From Nemertoderma westbladi (lineage: Eukaryota > Xenacoelomorpha > Nemertodermatida > Nemertodermatidae): a stretch of 64,000 nt of DNA. Positions 54,258 to 64,000 of this stretch are shown one piece after another. The position numbers and the translations under genes are program-made. A model generated the notes under the pieces. The model did not search any database. It saw only the letters and a list, made by a program, of their open reading frames with translations, and was not told the origin of the DNA. Location of the stretch: contig JAUCBJ010002986.1 of the NCBI GenBank assembly GCA_032718475.1, positions 1 to 64,000 on the forward strand, given 5' to 3'. Position 1 is the first letter of the stretch. Every line of letters starts with the position of its first letter.

Positions 54258-54719
54258 CTTTAACGAAGCAATGGGTATAATAAAATATCGGTTAATAAAT
54301 AACATCGAATCCATTAAGTTAGCGTTTTTTTTATTAATTAACACGTATTAGTATTAATTAAACTAATAGGTGCGGTAGCAACGTGTTTCTTATAATCTAT
54401 CGTTATTGTAATTACTTAAATAATTAATAATTTGGAGTAATAATAATTAATTTAATGAATATGTTGTCTATATTATGGATTTACTGGCTTATCTAGTTTA
54501 CATATATAAATTTAATAACAAATTAATTATTGTTTAGTAAAAAATAATATTATAAAAGAAAAAATACTGATGAAAAATCAAACAAAATAAATGAATAGGT
54601 AATATTAAATAAACGTTAGATAAAAAAAAGTAATTTTTAAGTCTTTTTAAAAATGACAGCAATTCTACTATTTTGTATTGAGTTTTACACGAGTTGACAG
54701 GCCTCTACCTCTAGTCCGG

Positions 54720-54915
54720 TCGAAAATATAATGCAAACTCATCTCGTCTCAATGTTAAACTATCGGTTAAGGGAAAGGAGCAGGATACAGTGGCACGTTA
54801 TTCTAACCAAAACAATAAACTAAAGTCAATAGAACAGGTGGTAGTTTTATTTTTAGGACTAATCAGCTGTTATTTGTGTCGATTTTCCCCTGGAGAGGGA
54901 TGAATTATGATTGCT
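54720..54915. mobile_element. MITE remnant with GGGAAAGGAGCAGG core
   Basis: Contains the shared core with one change (GGAGCAGGATACAG), plus the AATCAGCTGTTATTTG and CCCCTGGAGAGGGATGAATT parts seen at 45.6 kb. The ends are not clear. Confidence 0.6.
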
Positions 54916-55025
54916 TTGATCACCCGATTTTGGGTTATATTCGGTAGACAAAAAAAAGCAATATAAGAATAAAATTAAATAAATACAAATCAGTGATGAA
55001 GACTTTGCATTTCTTTGTTACTAAC

Positions 55026-55093
55026 CGGTTGCATCGACATTCCAGAACGAACAACCATACCAGGTCGCATTGGCCCGCCCATACCCGGGTGCC
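55026..55093 (-). CDS. SSBP: SSBP exon (GHPGMGG region)
   Basis: This 68-bp exon follows TTTGTTTCCAG and ends at GTTAGT. With a leading split Gly codon it reads HPGMGGPMRPGMVVRSGMSM followed by QP. Vertebrate SSBPs have GHPNMGGSMQRMNPPRGMG here. It enters in phase 1 and leaves in phase 0. Confidence 0.85.
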
Positions 55094-55531
55094 CTGGAAA
55101 CAAAATAATAACATAAACGTTAGAACAAAATCGTATTTAAACGTTAAGTCGTGATCATATAGAGACCGAACAACACACTAAAAGTGTCGTTTTGGGAAAA
55201 ACTAAAAAAAAAGTAACTCATTTGCCTCGATCCAATCGGTTTATCTTTTGCCCAGAGATCTCTGGTAAGATACAGATGAGCAATTATAAAAAAAAATTGG
55301 GAATGACTATCACAACATATTTATTATAAAAAATGAACTTTTTTTGGTTATTTTCGGAGAGGCAGAGCACCTCATGGAAGTTATCATTACTCTCCAACTG
55401 TGAGTTGTTTTACCTATGATATTTTACAACTTTAATGTTATGATGGTTGTTCTGGTTCTACTATTATCTCAAGATATATTATTCTAAATGGACCTAAATA
55501 AATCTATGGTATTTTAACACATGATACATAC

Positions 55532-55566
55532 CGCCATCTTGCGTCATTTTGGTTAATTTGTTTAAT
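55532..55566 (-). CDS. SSBP: Possible next SSBP exon end (donor GTATGT)
   Basis: On the gene strand, sequence ending AAAATGACGCAAGATGGCG meets a strong donor GTATGT at 55531. It leaves one base that completes the Gly codon of the next exon (T-Q-D-G-G-H-P-G, compare T-R-Q-Q-G-H-P-N in vertebrates). Its 5' limit is unclear because the LTR element is inserted about 35 bases upstream, so only the donor side can be judged. The exons for the N-terminal LUFS/LisH domain must lie beyond the right edge or are missing; I did not find them. Confidence 0.35.
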
Positions 55567-55799
55567 TGTAGTGTAAGCGGATTCAATTCCCTGCACTACC
55601 CAGCGGAAAATGGGCAAAGTGGCTTTTTACCAATTTTAGTTGGGAAGGTGACATTACTAATATAATGTCACCTAATAACCAACCTAGGCGATACACATTG
55701 CAAGCCACGAACAGAGTTGAGAGGCCATAAGCCATCTCAGGGACAAAGGGGCTAGCGACGAGATGGAGATTAATTAGGTTAGTATACTGTAGTATTATT

Positions 55800-56100
55800 A
55801 GCATACTGTAGTAGGAGGGTACATAGTACCATAGATACGTAATACGTACCATTGTGGGCAATGAGGGCGCCACATGAGGAGTTGAGGGGGGTATGTACGC
55901 ATACTGTAGTAGAAGGGTACACAGTACCATAGTGAGGATTAGGAGGGGTATATTTGCGTACGTCTGATGGGCACAATGTGCCAACATACGTAATAAATAC
56001 CAGCACAAGCCGGGCCAATGGGACCAATAATAACACGTAATACGTACTATTGTGGGCATTGAGGGTGCCACGTGAGGAGTTGAGGGGGGTATGTAGGCGT
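55800..56100. repeat. Two ~194-bp tandem units beside the left LTR
   Basis: ACGTAATACGTACCATTGTG is followed by a GAGTTGAGGGGGGTATGTA segment, and the pair recurs about 194 bp later with few changes (ACGTAATACGTACTATTGTG at 56035). A third partial copy (CATACTGTAGTAGAAGGGTACA) lies between them. Confidence 0.7.
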
Positions 56101-56553
56101 AGTAGAATAGACCATGTAGGCCGCACGAACTAGACTACTGTAGCGCATAGCCCATAGTACAGATTTAGGGTATTGTTACAGAGCCAGGAGACTGTCTGGT
56201 AGGAAGCTAGTACGACAATAGGAAAACTGTAGCTAGTCTTCTCTGTATACAAGTAGGAATTGATTACTTACGTAGTAATCAAGTAGCAGATAGAATAATA
56301 CCACATATGGGGGAGAATATAAAATAATAACAAATAATAAAATTATAGCAACTGAGAAGAAAAATTCTAGAATCATTAATAAAAGCAACGGACAAAATTG
56401 TAAATTAGGAGCAAAAATTGACACATAGGGGAATATTTGTACTAAAAGGAAGCAAAAGGAACAGATATGAGGTAGGCCATCGCTAATCAAAGCTAATAAG
56501 ATCTTATTTAGTAACCCTTTTACCTAACTGAGCCTTTATAAGGCCCCACCAGC

Positions 56554-58772
56554 TTGGTGAGAGTGAGTGGATACGTGATGGCGGAGAAACTAGTGAAGAA
56601 GAGGAAATTGGAGAAGAGCGGAAAGGAGTTACTAGTGGATTTCACACTGAGGCATCCGGAGAACAAGACGAAGGGATACTACAAACGACTCCGGAAGGGT
56701 CACAAAGCGCATGCGCTACAGTATCAGTTTAGGGAGATACACGAGCGACGACTGGTCGGGACCTACGGGACGCCGTCGTTGGACAATGCGATCAACGAGC
56801 ATCTTCGCTATGTTGTAAAGGGGGACAAGGCTAGGTTTGGGATACCGAAGTACCCGAGGGAACCACCGAGGAAGGAGTGGAGGAGGTTTGTAGATTCCGT
56901 GGAGAAGGGTGGATACATGGTCCTAGACGACGAAGGGACCATGGAGGACGACGAGGGCTCGAGAAGGGGGTCAGGAGGATCGGCTAGAACCATATTGCTG
57001 CACATAGCGGCGCCGAATGGATAACTTTCTATTCAACCTAGGGACCTAAGTTAAAACGGTTGCCGAATGCGGTGCATGACCTAGTGAGGCTGAAGACTAC
57101 GGTCAAGGTGGTATTGGCGATACGCGGCAACGCAGACAGGTTTATTGGACCGGGCACCCCAAATCTTCTGGACATGCAGGTCTACATACTATGACAAAAC
57201 CAGACGGATTGGGATTGGTGGACAACACGGGACATTACGGAGCCATGGCGATGGGCCAACTGATGGGATTCGTCTGCCACAAGCCGATGGAGTGGAACAA
57301 GTTCCGGGAGGGATACGGAGCGGAACTTGCAAACTTACTCAAATGGGGAGCGAGACCGGCAGACCGGGGAAGGAGGAGCTATATCACTTCCGGAAGGGAG
57401 TGATAAAGATATATCAGAAGAGATATATCCTACAAGAGGACTGCATAATGATAGGTTTAGTAAACCTATTCATCACGGTGACTATAAGCAGGGAGCCGAC
57501 GGCGTTTCTACTATCAGGATCAGCTCTGAGTCACAGGAGAGCGAGCCTTTAAGATGGCCCTAGAAGGTCTTGTAGACCACCCGGGGCTGAAGGGCGAGTC
57601 GGTATATTACAATACCTGACACCTGGTGGACAGAGAGGTAGACATACCGTATAAGCGATGGGAGAAACAGGAGGCGGATAGAGTTGAGGAGAGAGAGAAG
57701 GGAGGCAGCAGGCAGATATAAGGGGAGGGCAGTACGAGTTCGAAGCCCAAGATTTGAACGAGTTGAGGTGGGGATCAGAGACCTCGGGCGAGTTTCGGCT
57801 GGGGGACGAGCTGGATTGGATGGAAGAGACGCCGATACAGTCTACATCGGGGATGCAAGGAATGCCGGTGCCTGCTGGGTCTGAGGGCGACTTCGGAAGG
57901 AAGAGACCGAGGGAGGTGGAAGGCCATGGGCGAATACCAGGCCAGAAAAGGGACACAGTGGATCGAGCGTGATCCCGGGTTTGGGTCCGGTCCCAGCGGG
58001 GGGAGAGGAGGAGGACGAGTACGGGGTCATGCCGCCGATATAGAGAATCAGCTGGTTGGACACAGACTGGGTGGACGGGAGAGTAGTGACAGCCAGCGGG
58101 TAGAGAGCCCTCTGGGACGCACCCGGCAAGCGGACCTGGGAACACGGGGAGCCGGCAACAGACTTCCCAGGCGAACACAATCCGACTCGGTGAGCAACCA
58201 GGGACAGCACCATGGGTAGTGTTTGGAGAAACGATGCCGAGGGAAGAGGAGGACGTCGACATGGGTAGGGAGGACAACGTCGAGATGTTTACCTTCCAGC
58301 AGCTCCACAGACCCAGGAGGCTACGTGGAGCCAAGGATGATTTGGGGCGAGAGACAGTGATAGATGGTTGCGATTATTAAGGGAGACTAACCCATCAGTA
58401 AAAGAACTGTCTATACCATTACCAGAAGGGGACGGCGTGTCTTTACTGCCGCAAGTCTACGCACAGGATGGGTGCATGCCCAAGGTTGCACCACAGGTGT
58501 TCGAAGTGCAAGTTTAGGGGGCACTTTGAGCACCAGTGTGACTGGATGGAGGACGAGGAGAAGTTTCGCATTTTTGAGGAGTGGGCCAACGTCGGGAGTC
58601 ATGACACGGCAAAGGAGGAAGGCCCAGGAGTTCCGGTGGGGCTTCTTCAATATTAATCTAGGAGCCCACCAGGAGATTACCAATAGGAGACTACCATTCA
58701 CGTATCACGAGGTAGCAACAGCGGCATTACACGGAGGGGTCATCAACACCCAAAGATATCTGGATAGATGGT
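56554..58772 (+). pseudogene. Gag-like gene with two CCHC knuckles, broken
   Basis: The first open part (56554-57024) encodes 156 residues, basic at the N-terminus (MAEKLVKKRKLEKSGKELLV), followed by a region with GTPSLDNAINEHLRYVV and an acidic end. Downstream frames are broken by several shifts. At 58438-58539 two exact CX2CX4HX4C knuckles occur in one frame (CLYCRKSTHRMGAC and CSKCKFRGHFEHQC), then a frame change leads to QRRKAQEFRWGFFNI. The knuckles plus this trailing segment resemble uncharacterised Gag-like proteins of invertebrate retroelements. It would have packaged element RNA. I do not recognise the N-terminal part. Confidence 0.55.
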
Positions 58773-59704
58773 AACCAGAAAATAGGATAGAATTCAGGGA
58801 TTTTCAGGCGGAACACGTGCCGAGTGCGATGAAAATGATCTTGTGGGACGCTACCAGGGGGAAACAGGAGGGACACTCAGTGGGACAACTGCGAAGCGAT
58901 ACCGTGAGTTAATAACACCCGCACCCAAAGAACCAACAACGGGGCTTGGTAAGACGGTATCAGCGAGGATGAGTAGCCTCAAGAGGAAACAGGAAGGGAA
59001 GAACCCAGGCAGGACGACGATAGGGGTAAGGAACTGAGATGGTTCCCGGAGGGTGCGGGAGGAGCAATATAGAACTCTAGGATTGATTACAGGCGATGTT
59101 AACGTGCCTGGAAGGCACCGCATGGACAGACCAGTACGAATAATTTCAAAGTGCAATTAACACAAGTGCAATTAGTATGTACATAAGTAATCAATCGATG
59201 TTAGAGAAACTATAATATACGTACTATAGTCAGATATAACCTTTTCCAATTAGCTACTGGGACTGGGGATTAATTGACAGAAACAGGAGTACGGGACAGT
59301 GACGGATCTCACTGACATGGTGCATAGATGCGTGAGACCCGATAAGAGTGTGAAGAGTGACAGCAAAAACGGGTTGAGTATGGGAGGAGCATGGGGAGGA
59401 GGTGTCGGGAAGCGTGGGAGCGAGCATGGAGGGGGATGAATCCTAAGGGAGTAGTGAGAGAGGAAGGGACAACAAAGTCCGAGAGATAAAATTGTGTGAG
59501 GAGTGACGGTGATCGTCTAAAACAGAGACGCCAGATGCCTTGGTACAGCATGGCTCGCAGATGTACCAAGGATGGGTAGTGAAAACAGACCCAGGGGGGC
59601 CAGCCTGTAAAGCTGACCCCGAGAAGAAAATTCCACCCCACGTCCAATACTAGATTGGATTCCAGAGGAATTGAAGCGCACTTAAGGTTGATGCTATCTT
59701 CTCA

Positions 59705-59957
59705 CCGGGAAGATAATAATAATAATATTGGTTATTTATATAGCGATTAACTACGCTCAGCATACTCAAAGCGCTTTTATTATCATTACACCAGCAAAGC
59801 CAGGTTCCCATTATACCACTGGCTTGGCATAGGCACTAATGTCTAAAGTGTCTTGCATAGGGACACAACAATGCGAAATTTCTACAGTCAGTTTCGAACC
59901 TGCACCAAAACACTATTGTGTAAGCAGTTCAGGCGTCGTATCCACTCGGACACTGGG
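59705..59957 (-). repeat. tRNA-derived SINE inside the LTR element
   Basis: On the minus strand the head GAGTGGATACGACGCCTGAA and the B box GGTTCGAAAC lead into a body with TGTTGTGTCCCTATGCAAGA. An end with TATATAACCAATATTATTA follows, a (TAA)n-like tail. The tail motif with AAGCGCTTTG is typical of widespread animal SINEs. It lies just left of the 3' LTR. Confidence 0.75.
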
Positions 59958-60794
59958 ACATAGCATGGGGGGAGTGTAAGCAGATTCAATTCCCTGCGCT
60001 ACCCAGCGGAAAATGGGCAAAGTGGCTTTTTAACAATTATAGTTGGGAAGGTGACATTACTAATATAGTTTCACCTAATAACCAAGTTAGCCGATACACA
60101 TTGCCAGCCACGAACAGAGTTGAGAGGCCATAAGCCATCTCAGGGGATAAAGGGGCTAGCAATTGGGGATAGTGGCAAAAGGGAGTGGCGAGATGGAGAT
60201 TAATTAGGTTAGCCAATGATGGGACGGGAAAACAGATGATTGGAACGCATCCATTGGCCAGGCCACTTAGAACAGTAGGAGTAACCAATATGGGTCGGTA
60301 ATATAACCGTTGTACTTATTGATTATGATTCAGTTGGTATCTGTACAGTTGTGAGACCAGAACGGTTTTTAACCATCGTCATTACCGTGCTACTATATTC
60401 TGACTGTGCTATTATTACGTTCTGACAACTTTACAACAACTGGCACTAAAAACTCAGTTATTCAAACAGCCTTCGGCCTTAACATTCAGACTACAGCTTT
60501 CAGCAGCCTACGGACGCGGCGACGCGTATAGCCCAAAACAACACACCGGTCAGGGTTCAGATGCCAACTCCTAAATCCCGTCACATGTAGTATGTGTTGG
60601 TTTAGCTCTATAGTCACGAAATAGTGTAAATAATGATCTGGTGTTTTACAATATTTCAATGACATGGTGGGGTGGCAATCCATAACTTAGTTTGAATTGT
60701 CCGACCATCCGTCCGACTCAAAGGTCCGCATCTACTAACGCACGAACTGTCTCCTCCTTGAATGGCTTACTAACAATCATACTACCAAAAAAGA

Positions 60795-60875
60795 ATCGCT
60801 GGTAAGTGGGATTGAACTCAGCACCTAGAGATTCCATGTCCAACGCTCTACCAACTTCGACACTGCGCCGTATGA
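60795..60875 (-). repeat. tRNA-derived SINE head or tRNA pseudogene
   Basis: The minus strand has GTTGGTAGAGCGTTGGACAT and, 21 bases on, GAGTTCAATCCCAC. These resemble a D arm and T arm in tRNA order. The acceptor ends do not pair well. Confidence 0.55.
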
Positions 60876-60984
60876 AGCCTTATAAAACTGAAAGCTAACT
60901 GGAAATTAACAACAACACCAACAACGGAGTGAATACTAGGAGGTCTCGCTACGCGAACTTAATAAACAGTTAAGGTAATTTCTT

Positions 60985-61220
60985 TTGAGTGTTAGCTGTA
61001 AGATAGTGAAAGCGTCACACTAACTCCCAAGGCCAAATACTCTTACTATCATACCGTTTCTCTACTCCCCCAGGTCTCATTACAGCTGGGTGGGTTGAAA
61101 CTGCAGTTCCTTAGAGTTAAAAACTTAACGAAAACTGGGCTGTTACTTTTCGGGGCTCGAACTCACGACCTACCCAACGGAGGGAAAAACGACGCCCTAC
61201 CCACTTGAACACCCTGAACA
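60985..61220 (-). repeat. tRNA-derived SINE with core-like body
   Basis: The minus-strand head GTGGGTAGGGCGTCGTTTTT and B box GTGAGTTCGAGCCCCG are followed by a body with AACTGCAGTTTCAACCCACC and CAGCTGTAATGAGACCTGGG. That body resembles the conserved core (CCAGCT...TGAG..CCTGG) of several animal SINE superfamilies. Confidence 0.65.
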
Positions 61221-63572
61221 TGACAACTTTACAGTGGAACTGGTATATTTACGAGCGGAACCAGTAGTGGAACTATCACGGGTCGCCATTCTAATGTAAA
61301 ATAACATGCAGAATTAAATTACAAATTATTATTATTCTATACAATTAAAATATATTACAAATCGATACATTTCCTTACACACACAATATAATTTCCATTT
61401 ACGATAATATCCCCATAGTTCCCCATAATATAATTAAATAACATTATCACAAGACGAAAGGAACACCTAGTTATTCTAAAAGAGTTCCATTACACAATTC
61501 CATTAATTAGCTACAACTGATTAAAGGCCGACATTAATTAGTATACCAAAAGCGATACGACAAACACACGATAGATTAAACACACGCGACTACTATTATA
61601 GGATTGATACATTAATTACATATTATAAAATTGGTTGTGCCACCGCGCTCTTTGGTACTATTATAATTATATAGAGAATAAATTAATTAATACTATTAAT
61701 TATATTTTATTATTCTGATACAATGGGTATGTTCGTTAAATGAACGAAGCAAACAAGACGAAAACAAAGTCAAAACAACAATGTAATCAAACTACACAGA
61801 CTTTATACTTTATCCTAGTTTATCTTTATTACGCTTATTATGAACTAGTGCATCTGCATATTTTTTGGCGATAATAGTTAAATATAATAAAGAAACAATT
61901 ACGTAAATGTTATTTTATTAATTAGTTAATTAAAGAGTATTAGCAATCAGTCTGTTTCTGTATGCGTTATTGTTTCACCAAGGGCCGCGGTGAAAAATAC
62001 ACGCGTTTCCAGCTTTCTTAGAACGGGATTTCGAAGTAAATAGTAAATATTTTTAAAATTGAGTTAAATTTAACCTTTTTTTCACTAAATTAGTTACAAA
62101 AAAGTATTTTGAACTAATTTTGTGGAAAATTAGTTTAAAAAATAAATTTTTTAAACTCATTTTAGCTTACTGTACAGCTAGCTCACACAACCTTCCGTCT
62201 GTACAGTACCGATACTTGTACATGGTAACACAGTAGGCCTAGTACAGTAAAATCTTAATTTCTGGAATTGGTGATAATGGATTGATAGTGGATAGAGCTG
62301 TCTCATCCTCAGATCCTACGGAATGGCTGTTCGCAGTACCGGACCTTAAAATATAGTGCTAATATTATACGTCGTAACCAGTGATAACGCTGGTGATATT
62401 TTTTCAAATAAAACAATATACCGGTACGATATAAAAACGTAGCGGAAACCACTGTTTTCTCATTTTCTTTAAAAAATTCAGTTATTCTGCCCTCGTGTGT
62501 TGAATATTCAACTCGTTGGCATTTTAACACTCGCTTCGCCCGTGCTAAAACCTGCCCACTCTAAAACTCCACAAGTCGGACAGAATAGTTGAATTTCGCT
62601 AAATGAAAAAAAACGCGCTTACTTTTTTTTATCGAATAATAGTCCTTGTTAGTTTCAATTTAAGTAAAATTAATAATTATACGTAAATTAAATCCATTAA
62701 AGTAATTTCACACAGACCGCAATTAGTATAAGAAAAACCACGCGGTGTTTTAATGCCCTCGCTAAACGCACACACCCAGTTAGTTAACAGACTGTATGTC
62801 ATTAAATCGGAATACACCACCGAACACACAAGCATTTATAATAAGGACGTACTCATTACAGAATCCTCATTAAAATCTATCTCTGTTTAAATGAAGGCAA
62901 CGTGAGAGTAGGTTATTATCAAACAAATAATTGTAAACAGTCGATATTTAATTACGCTACTGTGGAAAAATAAATTGGAGTCATATAAATTATTGTCGTC
63001 GCCAATTTAAGAGTTCACAGAAAGCCAATATCTGTGTAATATTATTATTCCACTAAAGTAAGATTTTCGTGTTATTAACTTATTTAATTTATAATTATAG
63101 TTCAGTTATGAAAAATTAAATTGTATCAATTATTTATAGACAGCTACAACTACTATTGATTAAGCCCATAAAATGAACGCAAGCCTGACAGAGGGTATAG
63201 AAAATTAATTTAACTTAAAACATGAAGGGAACGTTATGAAGGTTACCTCGGTACATCAGTGGCGGTGTATTCTAACCAAAACAATAAACTAAAGTATAGT
63301 TCACTCTCTTGCGTTCAATTTGCGCCGCTATCTGGTATTAAATGAACTGACGCTGCTGTGAAGAAAACATACAAACTTAGAGTAATAAGCTGACTGACGA
63401 AAAGCAATATTATATTGCGGTTTAAGTCAAAATGACAGAATTCAGCTGATTACCAGTTCCCACTATATAATATGGCGTGCTGGTTGTAAGTAGCTTAGGA
63501 AACAACCAACCACATTAATGTGTTGGTAGATATTGGTTCACGGTCCTTGACATAAGTGACCATTATTACCGT

Positions 63573-63625
63573 AATGTGTGTGTGTGTGTGTGTGTTAGTA
63601 GGTGTGTGTGTGTGTGTGTGTGTCC
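63573..63625. repeat. (GT)n microsatellite
   Basis: Two blocks of TG repeats separated by TTAGTAGG. The apparent open frame across them is an artefact of the repeat. Confidence 0.95.
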
Positions 63626-64000
63626 AGAGCGATATCTCAGTTATTTATTAATCAATCGAAACAAAATTTGGACAAAAGTTAGATATAGGGATGGCGAAGG
63701 CTCATACAAAAAATTGGGTGTCGAGATGGTATTTGTGCGATGTGAGCGCTATATTTGCGTGTTTTCGCATGGTTTAGGAAAAAGCTATCTTGTCATAGGG
63801 AACGCAATGAATGATTCTGATATTTGGCATGGAGTTACCTGAATTATTTCTAAATCGATTAACGGAGGCCGATTTTTAAATTTGGACCTACATTATGGCC
63901 TAATTGAAGATTTAATTAAGGTAATTAATTAGCACTGCTAGTACTGTCTGATTGTCTGCCTGTAGTAGGCATACCGGACCGGTACTACCTGACCACTGTA

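Larger units (their letters stand above)
55572..60585 (-). mobile_element. LARD-like, gag-only LTR element in SSBP
   Basis: Two direct repeats start TGTAAGC, at 55572 and 59975, and share about 200 bp (for example ATTCAATTCCCTGC and CTACCCAGCGGAAAATGGGC). The second is directly preceded by a purine tract (ATGGGGGGAG), as expected before a 3' LTR. TGTAG occurs at 55567-55571 and again at 60586-60590 just after CA, giving a possible 5-bp target duplication with TG...CA ends. The internal region holds gag-like frames but no RT or integrase, hence LARD-like. The two repeats diverge after GGTTAG, so one or both LTRs are rearranged. The internal coding strand is +, opposite to SSBP. Confidence 0.65.
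60591..64000. other. Noncoding, SINE-containing, no exon found
   Basis: Apart from two SINE heads, a (GT)n microsatellite and a partial copy of the TAACCAAAACAATAAACTAA core at 63275-63294, no gene is supported. It should be the upstream intron or flank of SSBP, but none of its N-terminal domain was recognised. Confidence 0.45.

Noticed and set aside
55583-56126. Minus-strand frames of 162 and 115 codons
   Set aside because: They overlap the left LTR and the 194-bp tandem units, and the peptide repeats simply mirror the DNA repeat.
58048-58334. Overlapping open frames on both strands in the gag-like region
   Set aside because: GC-rich sequence lacks stops by composition. Only the frame carrying the CCHC knuckles has recognisable motifs.
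60795-61220. Functional tRNA genes
   Set aside because: A- and B-box-like motifs are present, but acceptor and anticodon stems do not pair convincingly and SINE-like bodies follow.
63576-63842. Open frame beginning with alternating Cys-Val
   Set aside because: It starts inside a (GT)n microsatellite and shows no domain afterwards.

Overview
This is a eukaryotic nuclear window that is AT-rich, intron-bearing and dominated by transposable elements. The element set (an intact BEL/Pao polyprotein, two related LINE families, a LINE with a restriction-like endonuclease, tRNA-derived SINEs, MITEs and long satellite arrays), together with fragments of a cytochrome P450, a peptide GPCR and an SSBP-type co-regulator gene, points to a bilaterian invertebrate. 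A marine deuterostome such as an echinoderm or hemichordate is my guess; no species can be named from sequence alone.

Layout, left to right. 1-8.9 kb: a BEL/Pao retrotransposon with one uninterrupted 2636-codon ORF on +. 10.1-10.6 kb: a 31-bp minisatellite. 13.2-14.3 kb (-): the C-terminal two thirds of a CYP2-like P450 as one open block. 14.9-21.3 kb: pieces of two LINE families (called LINE-A and LINE-B here), including a LINE-A copy inserted in a LINE-B copy, with target duplications around both. 24.2-29.8 kb: an exact 150-bp tandem duplication, then a 4.9-kb palindrome with 0.68-kb arms, one arm split by a MITE. 30.1-32.6 kb: a cluster of short repeated motifs and a TTAA-flanked MITE. 33.7-37.0 kb (+): the last three exons of a cholecystokinin/gastrin-receptor-like GPCR. 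37.5-43.9 kb: a three-level transposon nest in which a LINE endonuclease fragment holds a LINE-A copy, which holds a full-length restriction-like-endonuclease LINE with an intact 1211-codon ORF. 44.6-48.0 kb: MITEs and a 1.6-kb 19-bp satellite. 49.3-55.6 kb (-): the 3' half of an SSBP (SSDP) gene, whose last intron is almost entirely a 65-bp satellite. 55.6-60.6 kb: an LTR-bounded, gag-only (LARD-like) element inserted in the upstream part of that gene. 59.7-61.2 kb: tRNA-derived SINEs. The rest has no recognisable gene.

Three host loci are supported: the P450 fragment, the GPCR and SSBP. SSBP proteins partner LIM-domain-binding proteins in transcription; the GPCR would sense a neuropeptide. 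Nothing suggests the three act together. The most notable observations are the dated transposon nest with an apparent ~150-bp target duplication, the intact RLE-type LINE whose ORF contains an in-frame 30-bp minisatellite, the 65-bp satellite that abuts a functional splice acceptor and repeats an acceptor-like site, and the two in-frame candidate microexons in SSBP. All coordinates of non-ORF elements were placed by eye.
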